From Bacteroidales bacterium (GTDB lineage: Bacteria; Bacteroidota; Bacteroidia; Bacteroidales; Muribaculaceae), in the NCBI GenBank assembly GCA_900767075.1, contig CAAFXX010000407.1, positions 1 to 6,481 on the forward strand: DNA of 6,481 nucleotides, given 5' to 3'. The position numbers were made by a program, and so were the translations under genes. Below are positions 1-6,390 of the stretch, piece by piece. How positions within the stretch are numbered: the first letter of the stretch is position 1; each line of letters opens with the position of its first letter. Under the pieces are notes generated by a model. That model was not told where the DNA came from and ran no database searches. It saw only the letters and a program-made list of their open reading frames with translations.

Positions 1-621
1 AGCCGTTACAGCGACGACGATGACTTCGAGGAGCGCGGACCGCGCAAGATGCGCCGTCAGAGCGACGAGGAATGGCGCGCCGAGACCCGCAAGTTCGGCG
101 GTCACAAGGAACACGCAAAGAAGAAGGATTTCGAACGCGGAGGCAAGCGTGATTTCGGTTCAAACCGCAAGGGTGGCTATGACCGCGGATTCGACGATGA
201 AGCCGGATTCAGCCGCAAGCCCTCTTTTGACCGCGACCGCAAGCCGTCGTTTGACCGTGACCGTAAAGCCTCGTTCGACCGCGACCGCAAGCCGGGTGGC
301 AGCCGCGACCGCAATGAGCGTCGTGAATACGGCGAGAACCGTGGAGGCTTCAGACGCGACGGGAAACCAGGCTGCAGCCGCGACCGCAATGAACGCCGCG
401 ACTACGGCGAGAACCGTGGCGGCTTCAGACGCGACGGAAAGCCAGGTGGCAGCCGCGACCGCAACGAGCGCCGCGACTACGGCGAGAACCGCGGCGGATA
501 TTTTTCACGTCCGGCACGCGAGGTCGTACCCCAGAAACCAAAGATCAGCGAGGACCGCGCACAGGTATTCTCCAACACAAGAATGAGGAGTCGTAAGCCC
601 AAACAGGAAGATGAGGTATAA
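1..621 (+). CDS. 3' end of a basic Arg/Gly/Asp-repeat protein (5' truncated by window edge)
   Basis: The frame is open from base 1, so the first in-frame ATG at 49 is probably internal and the true start lies upstream. The visible 206 residues are almost entirely Arg, Lys, Asp, Gly, Glu and Asn, with no folded domain, signal peptide or membrane segment. Three copies of the octapeptide KPSFDRDR (one with A for P) are followed by three copies of a 25-residue unit beginning KPGGSRDRNERR and containing YGENRGG; the last copy is incomplete. The protein ends in a Lys/Arg patch and the acidic residues EDEV. Such disordered, RGG-like tails are common in Bacteroidetes on RNA-acting proteins such as pseudouridine synthases, RNA methyltransferases and DEAD-box helicases, where they are thought to add nonspecific RNA contact. 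Which enzyme, if any, carries this tail cannot be told from the window. The stop codon overlaps the start of the next gene by 11 bases, suggesting translational coupling. Confidence 0.85.
   Translation, partial: SRYSDDDDFEERGPRKMRRQSDEEWRAETRKFGGHKEHAKKKDFERGGKRDFGSNRKGGYDRGFDDEAGFSRKPSFDRDRKPSFDRDRKASFDRDRKPGGSRDRNERREYGENRGGFRRDGKPGCSRDRNERRDYGENRGGFRRDGKPGGSRDRNERRDYGENRGGYFSRPAREVVPQKPKISEDRAQVFSNTRMRSRKPKQEDEV
217..288 (+). repeat. three tandem 24-bp coding repeats
   Basis: Three consecutive 24-base units (217-240, 241-264, 265-288) each encode K-P/A-S-F-D-R-D-R. They differ mainly at third codon positions (for example TTT versus TTC, CGC versus CGT). The amino acid repeat is therefore older, or better conserved, than the DNA repeat. 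The unit length is a multiple of three, so gain or loss of copies keeps the frame. Confidence 0.9.
289..501 (+). repeat. tandem 75-bp coding repeats (2.8 copies)
   Basis: Units at 289-363, 364-438 and 439-501 encode a 25-residue motif: KPGGSRDRNERR, then E/D-YGENRGG, then FRRDG. The third copy breaks off after YGENRGG-Y and runs into FSRPAREV. The second and third copies are closest at the DNA level. The second copy has Cys where the others have Gly (KPGC versus KPGG), a single GGC to TGC change. The array is in frame and should expand or contract without frameshift. Confidence 0.9.
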
Positions 622-1582
622 GGCACTTGGAACAGAAGGATTGCTCATAGCCGTCGGGCTGTCGTGCGCCATGAGCGCCGTGGCAATGTTCGTCGGCGGT
701 CCGGTTCAGAATCCGGAGGATTTCGGACTGTGTCTTTATTCCCCGAACCTGTGGACGATCAGTCCGCTCTGGTCATGGATCCTGAACCTGACGCTTATCG
801 TCGGCATCGGCGTGACCCTTCATTTCTTCAACAAGACCTATTCACTTGTACAGGACACCGACACGGTGCTCCCTGCGCTCTTCATGGTGATGTGCGCCTC
901 GCTGACGTGGATAGACAGCCTGCTGTCATCATCGCTCGTCATGGCGCTGCTCAACGTGATCGCGCTCTATCTGATGTTCGGATGCTACCGTGACCTTAAC
1001 GCCACGAGGCAGATTTTCGTGGTCGGCACCATAATCTCGATCGGCTCCATGTTCCAGTATTCATACGTATTTCTCATTCCGGCGTATCTGATAATAGCCG
1101 GAATGATGAAATGCCTCCGTTTCCGCGAATTCATAGCCTTTCTGATGGGTCTCGCCGCCCCCTACTGGGTCGGGATAGGCTTAGGCATCATTCCCCTCGA
1201 CTCGTTCCACCTACCCGAATTCCACTATCCCTTCGAGTCGTTCGTGACTAAGAAAGGGATGCTTGTCGGTATGCTCAACATCGGGATCACGGCCCTGCTC
1301 TCGATTCTGTTCGCACTCGGAAACGCCGTGAAGCTCTATGCAGGCAACAGCCAACGCCGCCTCTACAACAACAGCGTGATGACACTCGGGCTTACCGCCG
1401 TCCTGTGCATGGTGTTCGACTCCGACAACCTTACTGCCTACGCAGCCACCTTCTATCTTACAGCCGCCGTGCAGTTCGCGAACGTATTCGCCCTCAAGAA
1501 CGTGCGCCACGGAGCCGGCTGGATGACATTCGCCTTCATGGCGTATGCCGCAATGTTCACTTTAATGTTCCTCGGATTCTGA
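611..1582 (+). CDS. multi-pass inner-membrane protein of unknown function
   Basis: This 323-residue protein is very hydrophobic. By eye there are about ten membrane segments, near residues 10-29, 53-74, 84-99, 106-124, 135-167 (two), 173-194, 217-240, 256-295 (two) and 302-322. Short charged loops such as QDTDT (81-85) and KLYAGNSQRR (241-250) separate them. There is no cleavable signal or recognisable catalytic motif. The size and topology recall uncharacterised Bacteroidetes polytopic families such as DUF6427, but I cannot confirm membership. The ATG at 611 sits inside the last codons of the upstream gene and has a purine-rich AGGAAG directly before it. The stop overlaps the pdxB start (TGATG at 1580-1584), so the three genes are probably co-transcribed and translationally coupled. 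No function is inferred from the neighbours, although linkage to pdxB could be conserved. Confidence 0.88.
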   Translation: MRYKALGTEGLLIAVGLSCAMSAVAMFVGGPVQNPEDFGLCLYSPNLWTISPLWSWILNLTLIVGIGVTLHFFNKTYSLVQDTDTVLPALFMVMCASLTWIDSLLSSSLVMALLNVIALYLMFGCYRDLNATRQIFVVGTIISIGSMFQYSYVFLIPAYLIIAGMMKCLRFREFIAFLMGLAAPYWVGIGLGIIPLDSFHLPEFHYPFESFVTKKGMLVGMLNIGITALLSILFALGNAVKLYAGNSQRRLYNNSVMTLGLTAVLCMVFDSDNLTAYAATFYLTAAVQFANVFALKNVRHGAGWMTFAFMAYAAMFTLMFLGF

Positions 1583-2616
1583 TGAAATTTGCAGTCGACG
1601 AAAACATACCTTATATCGCCGGACGCCTTGAGCCCCTCGGCGAAGTGATCTACCTTGACCAGAACGCCTTTACGCCAGAGACGGTGGCTGACCGCGACGC
1701 CCTTCTGATCCGCACGCGCACGCGCTGCAACAAGGCGTTGCTCGAAGGCTCGCGAACCCGGCTGGTAGCCACCGCCACAATCGGCGTCGACCAAATCGAC
1801 ATCCCCTGGTGCGAGAGCGCCGGAATCACCGTTTGCAATTCGCCTGGCTGCAACGCGCCCGCCGTAGCCCAATATGTATGGGCGGCAGTGAACTGCCTGC
1901 TTACGGGAGGCGACGGTGTCGCCGACCTCTCGGGGAAAAGAGTCGGTGTGGTAGGCTGCGGACATGTGGGTGGAATCGTTGCCGACTGGGGACGCCGTTT
2001 CGGCGCGGATGTCGTGGTGAGCGACCCCCCGAGGGAGCGCGCCGGCTTCGCCGACAATTACCTGCCGCTCGACGAGCTTCTCGCCACGAGCGACATCATC
2101 ACGCTGCACACGCCCCTGACGCGCACAGGAGAGGACGCCACATTCCACCTCATCGGAGAGCGCGAGCTCTCGCTGCTGAAGGACGGTGCGATCCTCGTCA
2201 ACGCGGCACGCGGTCCGGTGGTAGACTCAAAGGCATTGAAAGAGGCTGTTGGCAGCCCTGCAGACGGACGCGGACGCTTCCGGACGATAATTGATACATG
2301 GGAAGGGGAACCGGCGCTTGACGAGGATTTATTGAGGCTTGTCGATATCGGCACGTTCCATATCGCCGGGTATTCCCGTCAGGGAAAGGAGCGCGCCACG
2401 CGAATGGTGCTTGAGGCTGTCGAGCGGCGGTTCGGCGTAAGCGTCGACAAGAGCGGACTGGAGGGCGACTACCGTCCGGATCCGGAACTGACGCTCGCCG
2501 ACGTCGCGGCAAGCTACGACCCGCGCGTCGACCACAGGGCACTGCTCGCGTCGCCCGGAGCTTTCGAGCAACTGCGACACGATTACGATTACAGAAAAGA
2601 AGCATGCCGCCGCTGA
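1582..2616 (+). CDS. pdxB: erythronate-4-phosphate dehydrogenase PdxB
   Basis: PdxB oxidises 4-phospho-D-erythronate to 2-oxo-3-hydroxy-4-phosphobutanoate, the second step of the DXP-dependent pyridoxal phosphate pathway, in the cytoplasm. The 344-residue protein begins MKFAVDENIPY, as in the E. coli enzyme. It keeps the substrate-domain motifs LIRTRTRCN (42-50), ATATIGVDQID (63-73) and SPGCNAPAV (87-95). The nucleotide-binding loop is VGCGHVGG (124-131), with the adenosine-ribose acidic residue near D148 (SDPP). The catalytic triad of D-2-hydroxyacid dehydrogenases is present: R210 (NAARG), E243 (DTWEGEP) and H260 (FHIAGY). Spacing from E to H equals E. coli, while R to E is four residues longer. 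The C-terminal dimerisation region (about 290-344) is present, but the protein lacks roughly the last 30 residues of the 378-residue E. coli enzyme. The frame stays open upstream to 1405, but the PdxB N-terminus fixes the start at 1582, in a TGATG overlap with the preceding gene. Confidence 0.96.
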   Translation: MKFAVDENIPYIAGRLEPLGEVIYLDQNAFTPETVADRDALLIRTRTRCNKALLEGSRTRLVATATIGVDQIDIPWCESAGITVCNSPGCNAPAVAQYVWAAVNCLLTGGDGVADLSGKRVGVVGCGHVGGIVADWGRRFGADVVVSDPPRERAGFADNYLPLDELLATSDIITLHTPLTRTGEDATFHLIGERELSLLKDGAILVNAARGPVVDSKALKEAVGSPADGRGRFRTIIDTWEGEPALDEDLLRLVDIGTFHIAGYSRQGKERATRMVLEAVERRFGVSVDKSGLEGDYRPDPELTLADVAASYDPRVDHRALLASPGAFEQLRHDYDYRKEACRR

Positions 2617-2629
2617 CCAGCGACGGCAT
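2604..2629. terminator. putative bidirectional intrinsic terminator between pdxB and porX
   Basis: An 11-bp stem (arms 2604-2614 and 2619-2629) closes a GACC tetraloop. The plus-strand RNA has one C-A mismatch; in the minus-strand RNA the same position is a G-U wobble, so the stem is unbroken. A T-rich stretch follows on the plus strand (TATCATTTTCATTT), and GCTTCTTTTCTG follows on the minus strand. The left arm covers the last pdxB codons and ends on the first T of its TGA. It is the only candidate between two converging genes whose stops lie only 37 bases apart. The call rests on reading by eye; no folding energy was computed. Confidence 0.65.
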
Positions 2630-2653
2630 TATCATTTTCATTTAGAAAAGCTT

Positions 2654-4189
2654 TCACTTGGGAGTCATCGTCACCAGAGGCACGAGCATTTCCTGAAGGG
2701 ATATGCCGCCGTGCTGGAAGGTGCCGGTGTAATACTGCACGTAATAATTGTAATTGTTCGGATAGGAGAAGAAGTCTTCATTGCATGCGTAGATGTATGA
2801 GCTGGAGACGTTGGGGGAGGGGAGTCCGAACTTACGGGGATTGTGCATCTCGTAGACCTGTTTTGGGTTATAGCTCAGGTTCTTTCCTACCTTATATCGG
2901 AGATTGGTATTGGTGTTCCTGTCGCCGACTACCTTCACGGGATTGTCGACGCGGATCGTGCCGTGGTCGGTGGTGAGCACCACCTTGTATCCGAGTTCCG
3001 CGAGGCGGCGGAAGATGTCGAGTGCGGAGCTGTGACGGAACCAGCTTTCAGTCAGGGAGCGGTATGCCGCGTCGTTGTTGGCGAGCTCGCGGATCGTCTT
3101 GGATTCAGTACGGGCATGGGAAAGCATGTCGATGAAGTTGAGCACCACCACGTTGAGCGGTATATCCTTGTTTGCCGAGAGGGTGCGGATGAATTTCTCT
3201 CCCGCCGACGAATCATTCAGTTTCGTGTACAGGAACTTGTCCTTGCGGCGGAAGCGGTCGAGCTGTGTCTGTATCAGCTCCGCCTCATGGATGTTGAGAC
3301 CCTCGTCCTCATCCTCCTCGACCCAGTACCGCGGATACATCGTGGCTATGTCGTAGGGCATCAGTCCGGCGAAAATGGCGTTTCGGGCATATTGCGTCGA
3401 CGTCGGGAGTATGGTGGTGTAGAGTTCCTCCGAAAAATTGAAGAACTCCGAGAGCAGCGGCTGCACCACGCGCCACTGGTCGAGACGGAAATTGTCGACA
3501 AGGAAGAAGCAAACCTTCTCGCCGGCGTCGAGAAGCGGGAAGACACGGCGGCGGAAGATCTGCGGGCTCATCAGCGGAGCGTCGTCGGCGTCGAGCCAGT
3601 CCTGATAGTTTCGCTTCACGAACTTGCAGAAGTTGGAGTTGGCGTCGCGCTTCTGCATAAGCAGCATCTCCGACATGGAGTTGTCGGTCTCGGAGAGCTT
3701 CAGCTCCCAGCGCACGAGCTGCCGGTAGACTTCCATCCAGTCGGTCAGCGACTGAGCCATGTTTATCTGCATGGAGATTTTTGAAAAGTCCTGTTGATAA
3801 TCCGAAGTCGCCTGCTCGGCTACAATCTCTCGGCTGTGCAGGTTCTTTTTGATGGAAAGGAGTATCTGGTTCGGATTGACCGGCTTTATGAGATAATCGG
3901 CTATCTGGTTGCCGATCGCCTGGTCCATGATGTTCTCCTCTTCCGACTTGGTGATCATGATCACCGGAATCTCGGGATGCGAGGCGTTGATGAGCGAGAG
4001 GGTCTCGAGACCCGATATGCCGGGCATGTTCTCGTCGAGCAGTATGAGCGAGAATGAGTCATGCTCAAGGGCGTCGACAGCGTCGCGTCCGTTCGACACG
4101 GTGGTGACGTCATAGCCTTTGGCTTTTAGAAAAAGGATATGTGGTTTCAGCAGATCTATCTCGTCGTCTGCCCAGAGGATCTTATTCAT
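2654..4189 (-). CDS. porX: PorX-type response regulator with PglZ phosphodiesterase domain
   Basis: The 511-residue protein, close to the length of characterised PorX, has an N-terminal receiver domain (about 1-120). The acidic pair is D8/D9, the phospho-acceptor D52 (LLDENMPG), the switch residue T80 (MITKS) and K102 (LIKPVNP). A helical linker (about 125-215) leads to a PglZ domain of the alkaline phosphatase superfamily (about 220-511). Likely metal or catalytic residues are D232 (LVDNFR), the T263/S264/T265 cluster, D354 and H358 (FIDMLSHAR), D408/H409 (TTDHGT) and H493 (FQHGGIS). In Porphyromonas gingivalis, PorX works with the sensor kinase PorY to control T9SS genes, and its PglZ domain has reported zinc-dependent phosphodiesterase activity on nucleotides. 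All key residues look intact, so the protein is probably active. The ATG at 4189 lies 11 bases after the PorW-like stop in an AT-rich leader without a clear Shine-Dalgarno, as usual in Bacteroidetes. Some Bacteroidetes lacking a T9SS may also carry homologues, so the T9SS role is inferred. Confidence 0.92.
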   Translation of the reverse strand: MNKILWADDEIDLLKPHILFLKAKGYDVTTVSNGRDAVDALEHDSFSLILLDENMPGISGLETLSLINASHPEIPVIMITKSEEENIMDQAIGNQIADYLIKPVNPNQILLSIKKNLHSREIVAEQATSDYQQDFSKISMQINMAQSLTDWMEVYRQLVRWELKLSETDNSMSEMLLMQKRDANSNFCKFVKRNYQDWLDADDAPLMSPQIFRRRVFPLLDAGEKVCFFLVDNFRLDQWRVVQPLLSEFFNFSEELYTTILPTSTQYARNAIFAGLMPYDIATMYPRYWVEEDEDEGLNIHEAELIQTQLDRFRRKDKFLYTKLNDSSAGEKFIRTLSANKDIPLNVVVLNFIDMLSHARTESKTIRELANNDAAYRSLTESWFRHSSALDIFRRLAELGYKVVLTTDHGTIRVDNPVKVVGDRNTNTNLRYKVGKNLSYNPKQVYEMHNPRKFGLPSPNVSSSYIYACNEDFFSYPNNYNYYVQYYTGTFQHGGISLQEMLVPLVTMTPK

Positions 4190-4200
4190 GGCTGGCGTAA

Positions 4201-6252
4201 TTAATTTTCCGGTGTGGATTCTGGTTCAGTCTCTGAAGGCGGTGCCGGTCCCGGTTCAGGCTGCGGTTCAGGTTCGGTCGGTGGAACCGGGCCCGGCTCT
4301 GCCTCGGGTTCTGCCTCGGGAGCCTCTTCGGCTTCCTCTGCCTCTTCGGCGCCTTCAAGCACTTTCTCTTCGGTTTCCGTATAATTTTCCTCTTCTTCGA
4401 AGCGGAAATATTCTTCAAATGAACGTCCCTCGGTGAGAAGAAGTTCAAAGTTGCGCTTACTTATCATGACGGGACGCACCCCATCCGGTATGCGATATTG
4501 CGAGGCGTCCATCACGGAGCGATAGTGCTCAAGCTGACGCAGGTTCTCGAATCCCTTCACTATGAGCAGTCCGACATTTCCGAAGCTCATGGGCTCAAGG
4601 TCGAAGTCGCGCACCACGAACGACGAGAAGTTGAAGCGCGCCACATCATAGAGAAGCTGGTTGGCGTTCACCGAGTCGCGCGGGAAGACAAGCACCAGAT
4701 ACTGGGGGCTGTTCGGGTCGCGCTCGAAATTGGCGGGCTGTCCGTCGGCGGCGAGGGCGGTGGTGTCGTTCGATAGACGCATGCTCCAGATCATGCCGCG
4801 GGAGTTGGTCATGCCGGCGTGAGGCACGCGTCCCGCCTTCAGGTTGCGCAGGATGCCGCCCGCCATGTCGGTCATGTCAGTGTCGGGCCATTTCTGCACG
4901 AGCTCGGTCAGACGGTCTCGGAATTTGTCGTTGTCGTTCTCCGTGAGGTAGCTCAACGCGTCGATAAAGACGAACTTCGGCAGGATCTTCGAGAGAGGGT
5001 AGTCTTTCTCCATCTCGGCGGTGAGGGCGTGGACCTCACTGTTGTCGTTGTCGAGATACGCCTGATAAGCCTTCTCGTAATTCTCCTCCTGAATAAGGTT
5101 CATGCGCCGCAGGTTGTCGAAATAATTGGGGTCGCGCATAGCCTGTCCGTAGGGTGAATCAGGGAAGTCGCTCAGGATCTTGTCGCGCCAGCGGGCGGCG
5201 TCGGCGGCGTTGTCCTGACGCACCGCCATCAGATACATGTTGTAATAGACGTCGAGACGGTAGATGTTGTCGGGATAGCGGTCCTCAAGGCGCATGAATT
5301 CCTTGCGCGCGGCGCCGAAGTCCTCGAGCTTGTCCTTGAGGATCAGACCCATATTATAGAGACCCTCCTGAATCACGTCGTTGCAGGTCTGTATCTGCTC
5401 GGGTGTCGAAGGAATCTGGCTCAGGTAATACTCTATGTTGTGGGGGTCGGAGGCGGCTTCCTTATCCTTGGCGGCTACGGAATCGGTCTGTTCCGGCCCG
5501 CTGTCGCCGTTCGTCGTGCCCCCCTCGGCTGTCTCATCGTTTTCGGAAGGCGCAGTCTCATCTTCCGTATCGAAGGAATACGATGATTTGTTGCGTCGGC
5601 GCCAGTCGTCCTCGAGCTTTCTGGCTCCCCAGCGGCGCTGGAATTCCGTCTTTCCCTGGTTCTTGGTCATGGCGTTGTAGAAATACCACGACTTATCGCT
5701 GTTGGGCGTGAAGCCTGGCGCCGCCTGGTCCTGACTGTTCTGCGGGCGGTTTGCCTCCTGCTCGGCAAGATATTCCTCCTTCTTTGCCTGCTCCGCCTCC
5801 TCTTTCTCTTTCTTGATCAGATCATCGACAAGTTTCTGGCATACCTTGCGCTGCTCCTCTTCCGACATTTTGGAAAGCGTGAGGAGCGAGTCCTGAAGCT
5901 CGACGTTGCCGGCATATGTGGCGAGTTCGTCAAGCACGTCGGAACGCTGCTTGAGCTTGCGGTAGCCGGGATAATTGTCGGGCAGCTGGGGCACCGCCTC
6001 CGAATAGCATGGCTGCGCCTTCACGTATTCCCCCTTGTCGAAATAGAGGTTGCCGAGTGCCAATTGCGCGAGTGCCTTGTCAATGCCGTTGCGGGTGGAT
6101 TTTTCGACCGCCAATGAATAATACTTGATTGCCTGTGTCGAGTCCTTGCGTGAAAGCCAGAGGTTACCCACGGCGTAGTATATCTGGTCGAGAAATTCCT
6201 TGTTGCGGGCATAGCGCGTCATGGCAAGCAGCGATGCCGCCTCTTTCTTCAC
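4201..6252 (-). CDS. porW: PorW/SprE-like TPR protein, main open frame downstream of an in-frame stop
   Basis: The longest start-to-stop frame is 683 residues from a GTG at 6252, but homologous-looking coding sequence continues upstream through a TGA at 6388-6390 to the window edge. The GTG is therefore probably not the native start, and the N-terminal signal is outside the window. Residues are numbered from the GTG. Two clear TPR units lie at about 21-52 and 58-92. A charged, probably coiled-coil stretch (131-170) precedes the signature WYFYNAMTKNQGKTEF (189-204) and RRWGARKLEDDWRR (206-219), which I recognise from PorW/SprE. An acidic Ser/Thr/Gly linker (223-270) leads to more TPR-like helices (270-475). 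A globular region (515-610) is followed by an acidic proline-rich tail. PorW/SprE is a lipoprotein needed for T9SS function and gliding and is reported to connect the PorK/N ring to the translocon. The gene precedes porX by 11 bases. The family call is from memory of motifs; a generic TPR protein is the alternative. Confidence 0.78.
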   Translation of the reverse strand: MKKEAASLLAMTRYARNKEFLDQIYYAVGNLWLSRKDSTQAIKYYSLAVEKSTRNGIDKALAQLALGNLYFDKGEYVKAQPCYSEAVPQLPDNYPGYRKLKQRSDVLDELATYAGNVELQDSLLTLSKMSEEEQRKVCQKLVDDLIKKEKEEAEQAKKEEYLAEQEANRPQNSQDQAAPGFTPNSDKSWYFYNAMTKNQGKTEFQRRWGARKLEDDWRRRNKSSYSFDTEDETAPSENDETAEGGTTNGDSGPEQTDSVAAKDKEAASDPHNIEYYLSQIPSTPEQIQTCNDVIQEGLYNMGLILKDKLEDFGAARKEFMRLEDRYPDNIYRLDVYYNMYLMAVRQDNAADAARWRDKILSDFPDSPYGQAMRDPNYFDNLRRMNLIQEENYEKAYQAYLDNDNSEVHALTAEMEKDYPLSKILPKFVFIDALSYLTENDNDKFRDRLTELVQKWPDTDMTDMAGGILRNLKAGRVPHAGMTNSRGMIWSMRLSNDTTALAADGQPANFERDPNSPQYLVLVFPRDSVNANQLLYDVARFNFSSFVVRDFDLEPMSFGNVGLLIVKGFENLRQLEHYRSVMDASQYRIPDGVRPVMISKRNFELLLTEGRSFEEYFRFEEEENYTETEEKVLEGAEEAEEAEEAPEAEPEAEPGPVPPTEPEPQPEPGPAPPSETEPESTPEN
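4204..4398 (-). repeat. acidic proline-rich low-complexity C-terminal tail of the PorW-like protein
   Basis: The last 65 residues before the stop are dominated by Glu, Pro and Ala. First comes an Ala/Glu section with EEAEEAEEAPEAEPEAEPG, then two diverged copies of a unit (GPVPPTEPEPQPEPGP and GPAPPSETEPESTPEN). The DNA is an imperfect tandem repeat of GGTTC/CTC-type triplet blocks on the plus strand. The segment is expected to be disordered, and its repeat structure suggests length variation between strains. Confidence 0.85.
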
Positions 6253-6387
6253 GTTCTTGCCGGCATAGACCTCGCTCTGCTTTATCCGGGCGTTGAATTT
6301 GGCGCGGTATGGGGTTGAGCTGCCGGCTCCCGCCTTCTTGTAAGCCTGATATGCCTTCTGACGCTCGCCGAGGTTGGCGTAGAGCTG

Positions 6388-6390
6388 TCA
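6388..6390 (-). other. in-frame TGA interrupting the PorW-like reading frame
   Basis: Read on the minus strand, the frame gives NRLYFLL, then TGA, then QLYANLGERQKAYQAYKKA. Aligned to the TPR consensus, the stop occupies position 8, normally Gly, with Y at 11, A at 20, Y at 24 and A at 27. The two following TPRs have Gly at this position (YAVGNLW and LALGNLY). One base change, GGA to TGA (C to A on the plus strand at 6390), explains it. The base after the stop is C, a weak termination context. Confidence 0.8.

Noticed and set aside
20..586. A second long plus-strand frame (188 codons) overlapping the basic-repeat gene
   Set aside because: It is a frame-shifted reading of the same tandem repeats (Ala/Thr/Arg-rich); the repeats keep any frame open. 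The frame ending at 621 is continuous from base 1 and overlaps the next gene in the usual operon manner.
1405..1581. Upstream extension of the pdxB frame by 59 codons
   Set aside because: The extension overlaps the membrane-protein gene in another frame and reads as Arg-rich nonsense. PdxB family proteins start at the MKFAVDENIPY segment, which is at 1582.
1453..2148. A 231-residue minus-strand open frame under the membrane protein and pdxB
   Set aside because: It spans the junction of two well-supported plus-strand genes and has no family-like features; it is a shadow frame.
2843..3784. A 313-residue open frame on the plus strand, antisense to porX
   Set aside because: It lies wholly within porX, whose protein has clear receiver and PglZ motifs. 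The antisense frame shows no recognisable domain and is explained by GC-rich codon usage that leaves few stops on the opposite strand.
6388..6390. UGA reassigned to glycine, as in Gracilibacteria/Absconditabacteria (code 25)
   Set aside because: The membrane-protein gene, pdxB and porX all end in TGA at sensible positions, and the gene families are typical of Bacteroidetes, which use the standard bacterial code.
6388..6390. Selenocysteine insertion at the in-frame UGA
   Set aside because: The position is a structural glycine of a TPR repeat with no redox role, and no convincing hairpin was evident immediately downstream of the UGA.
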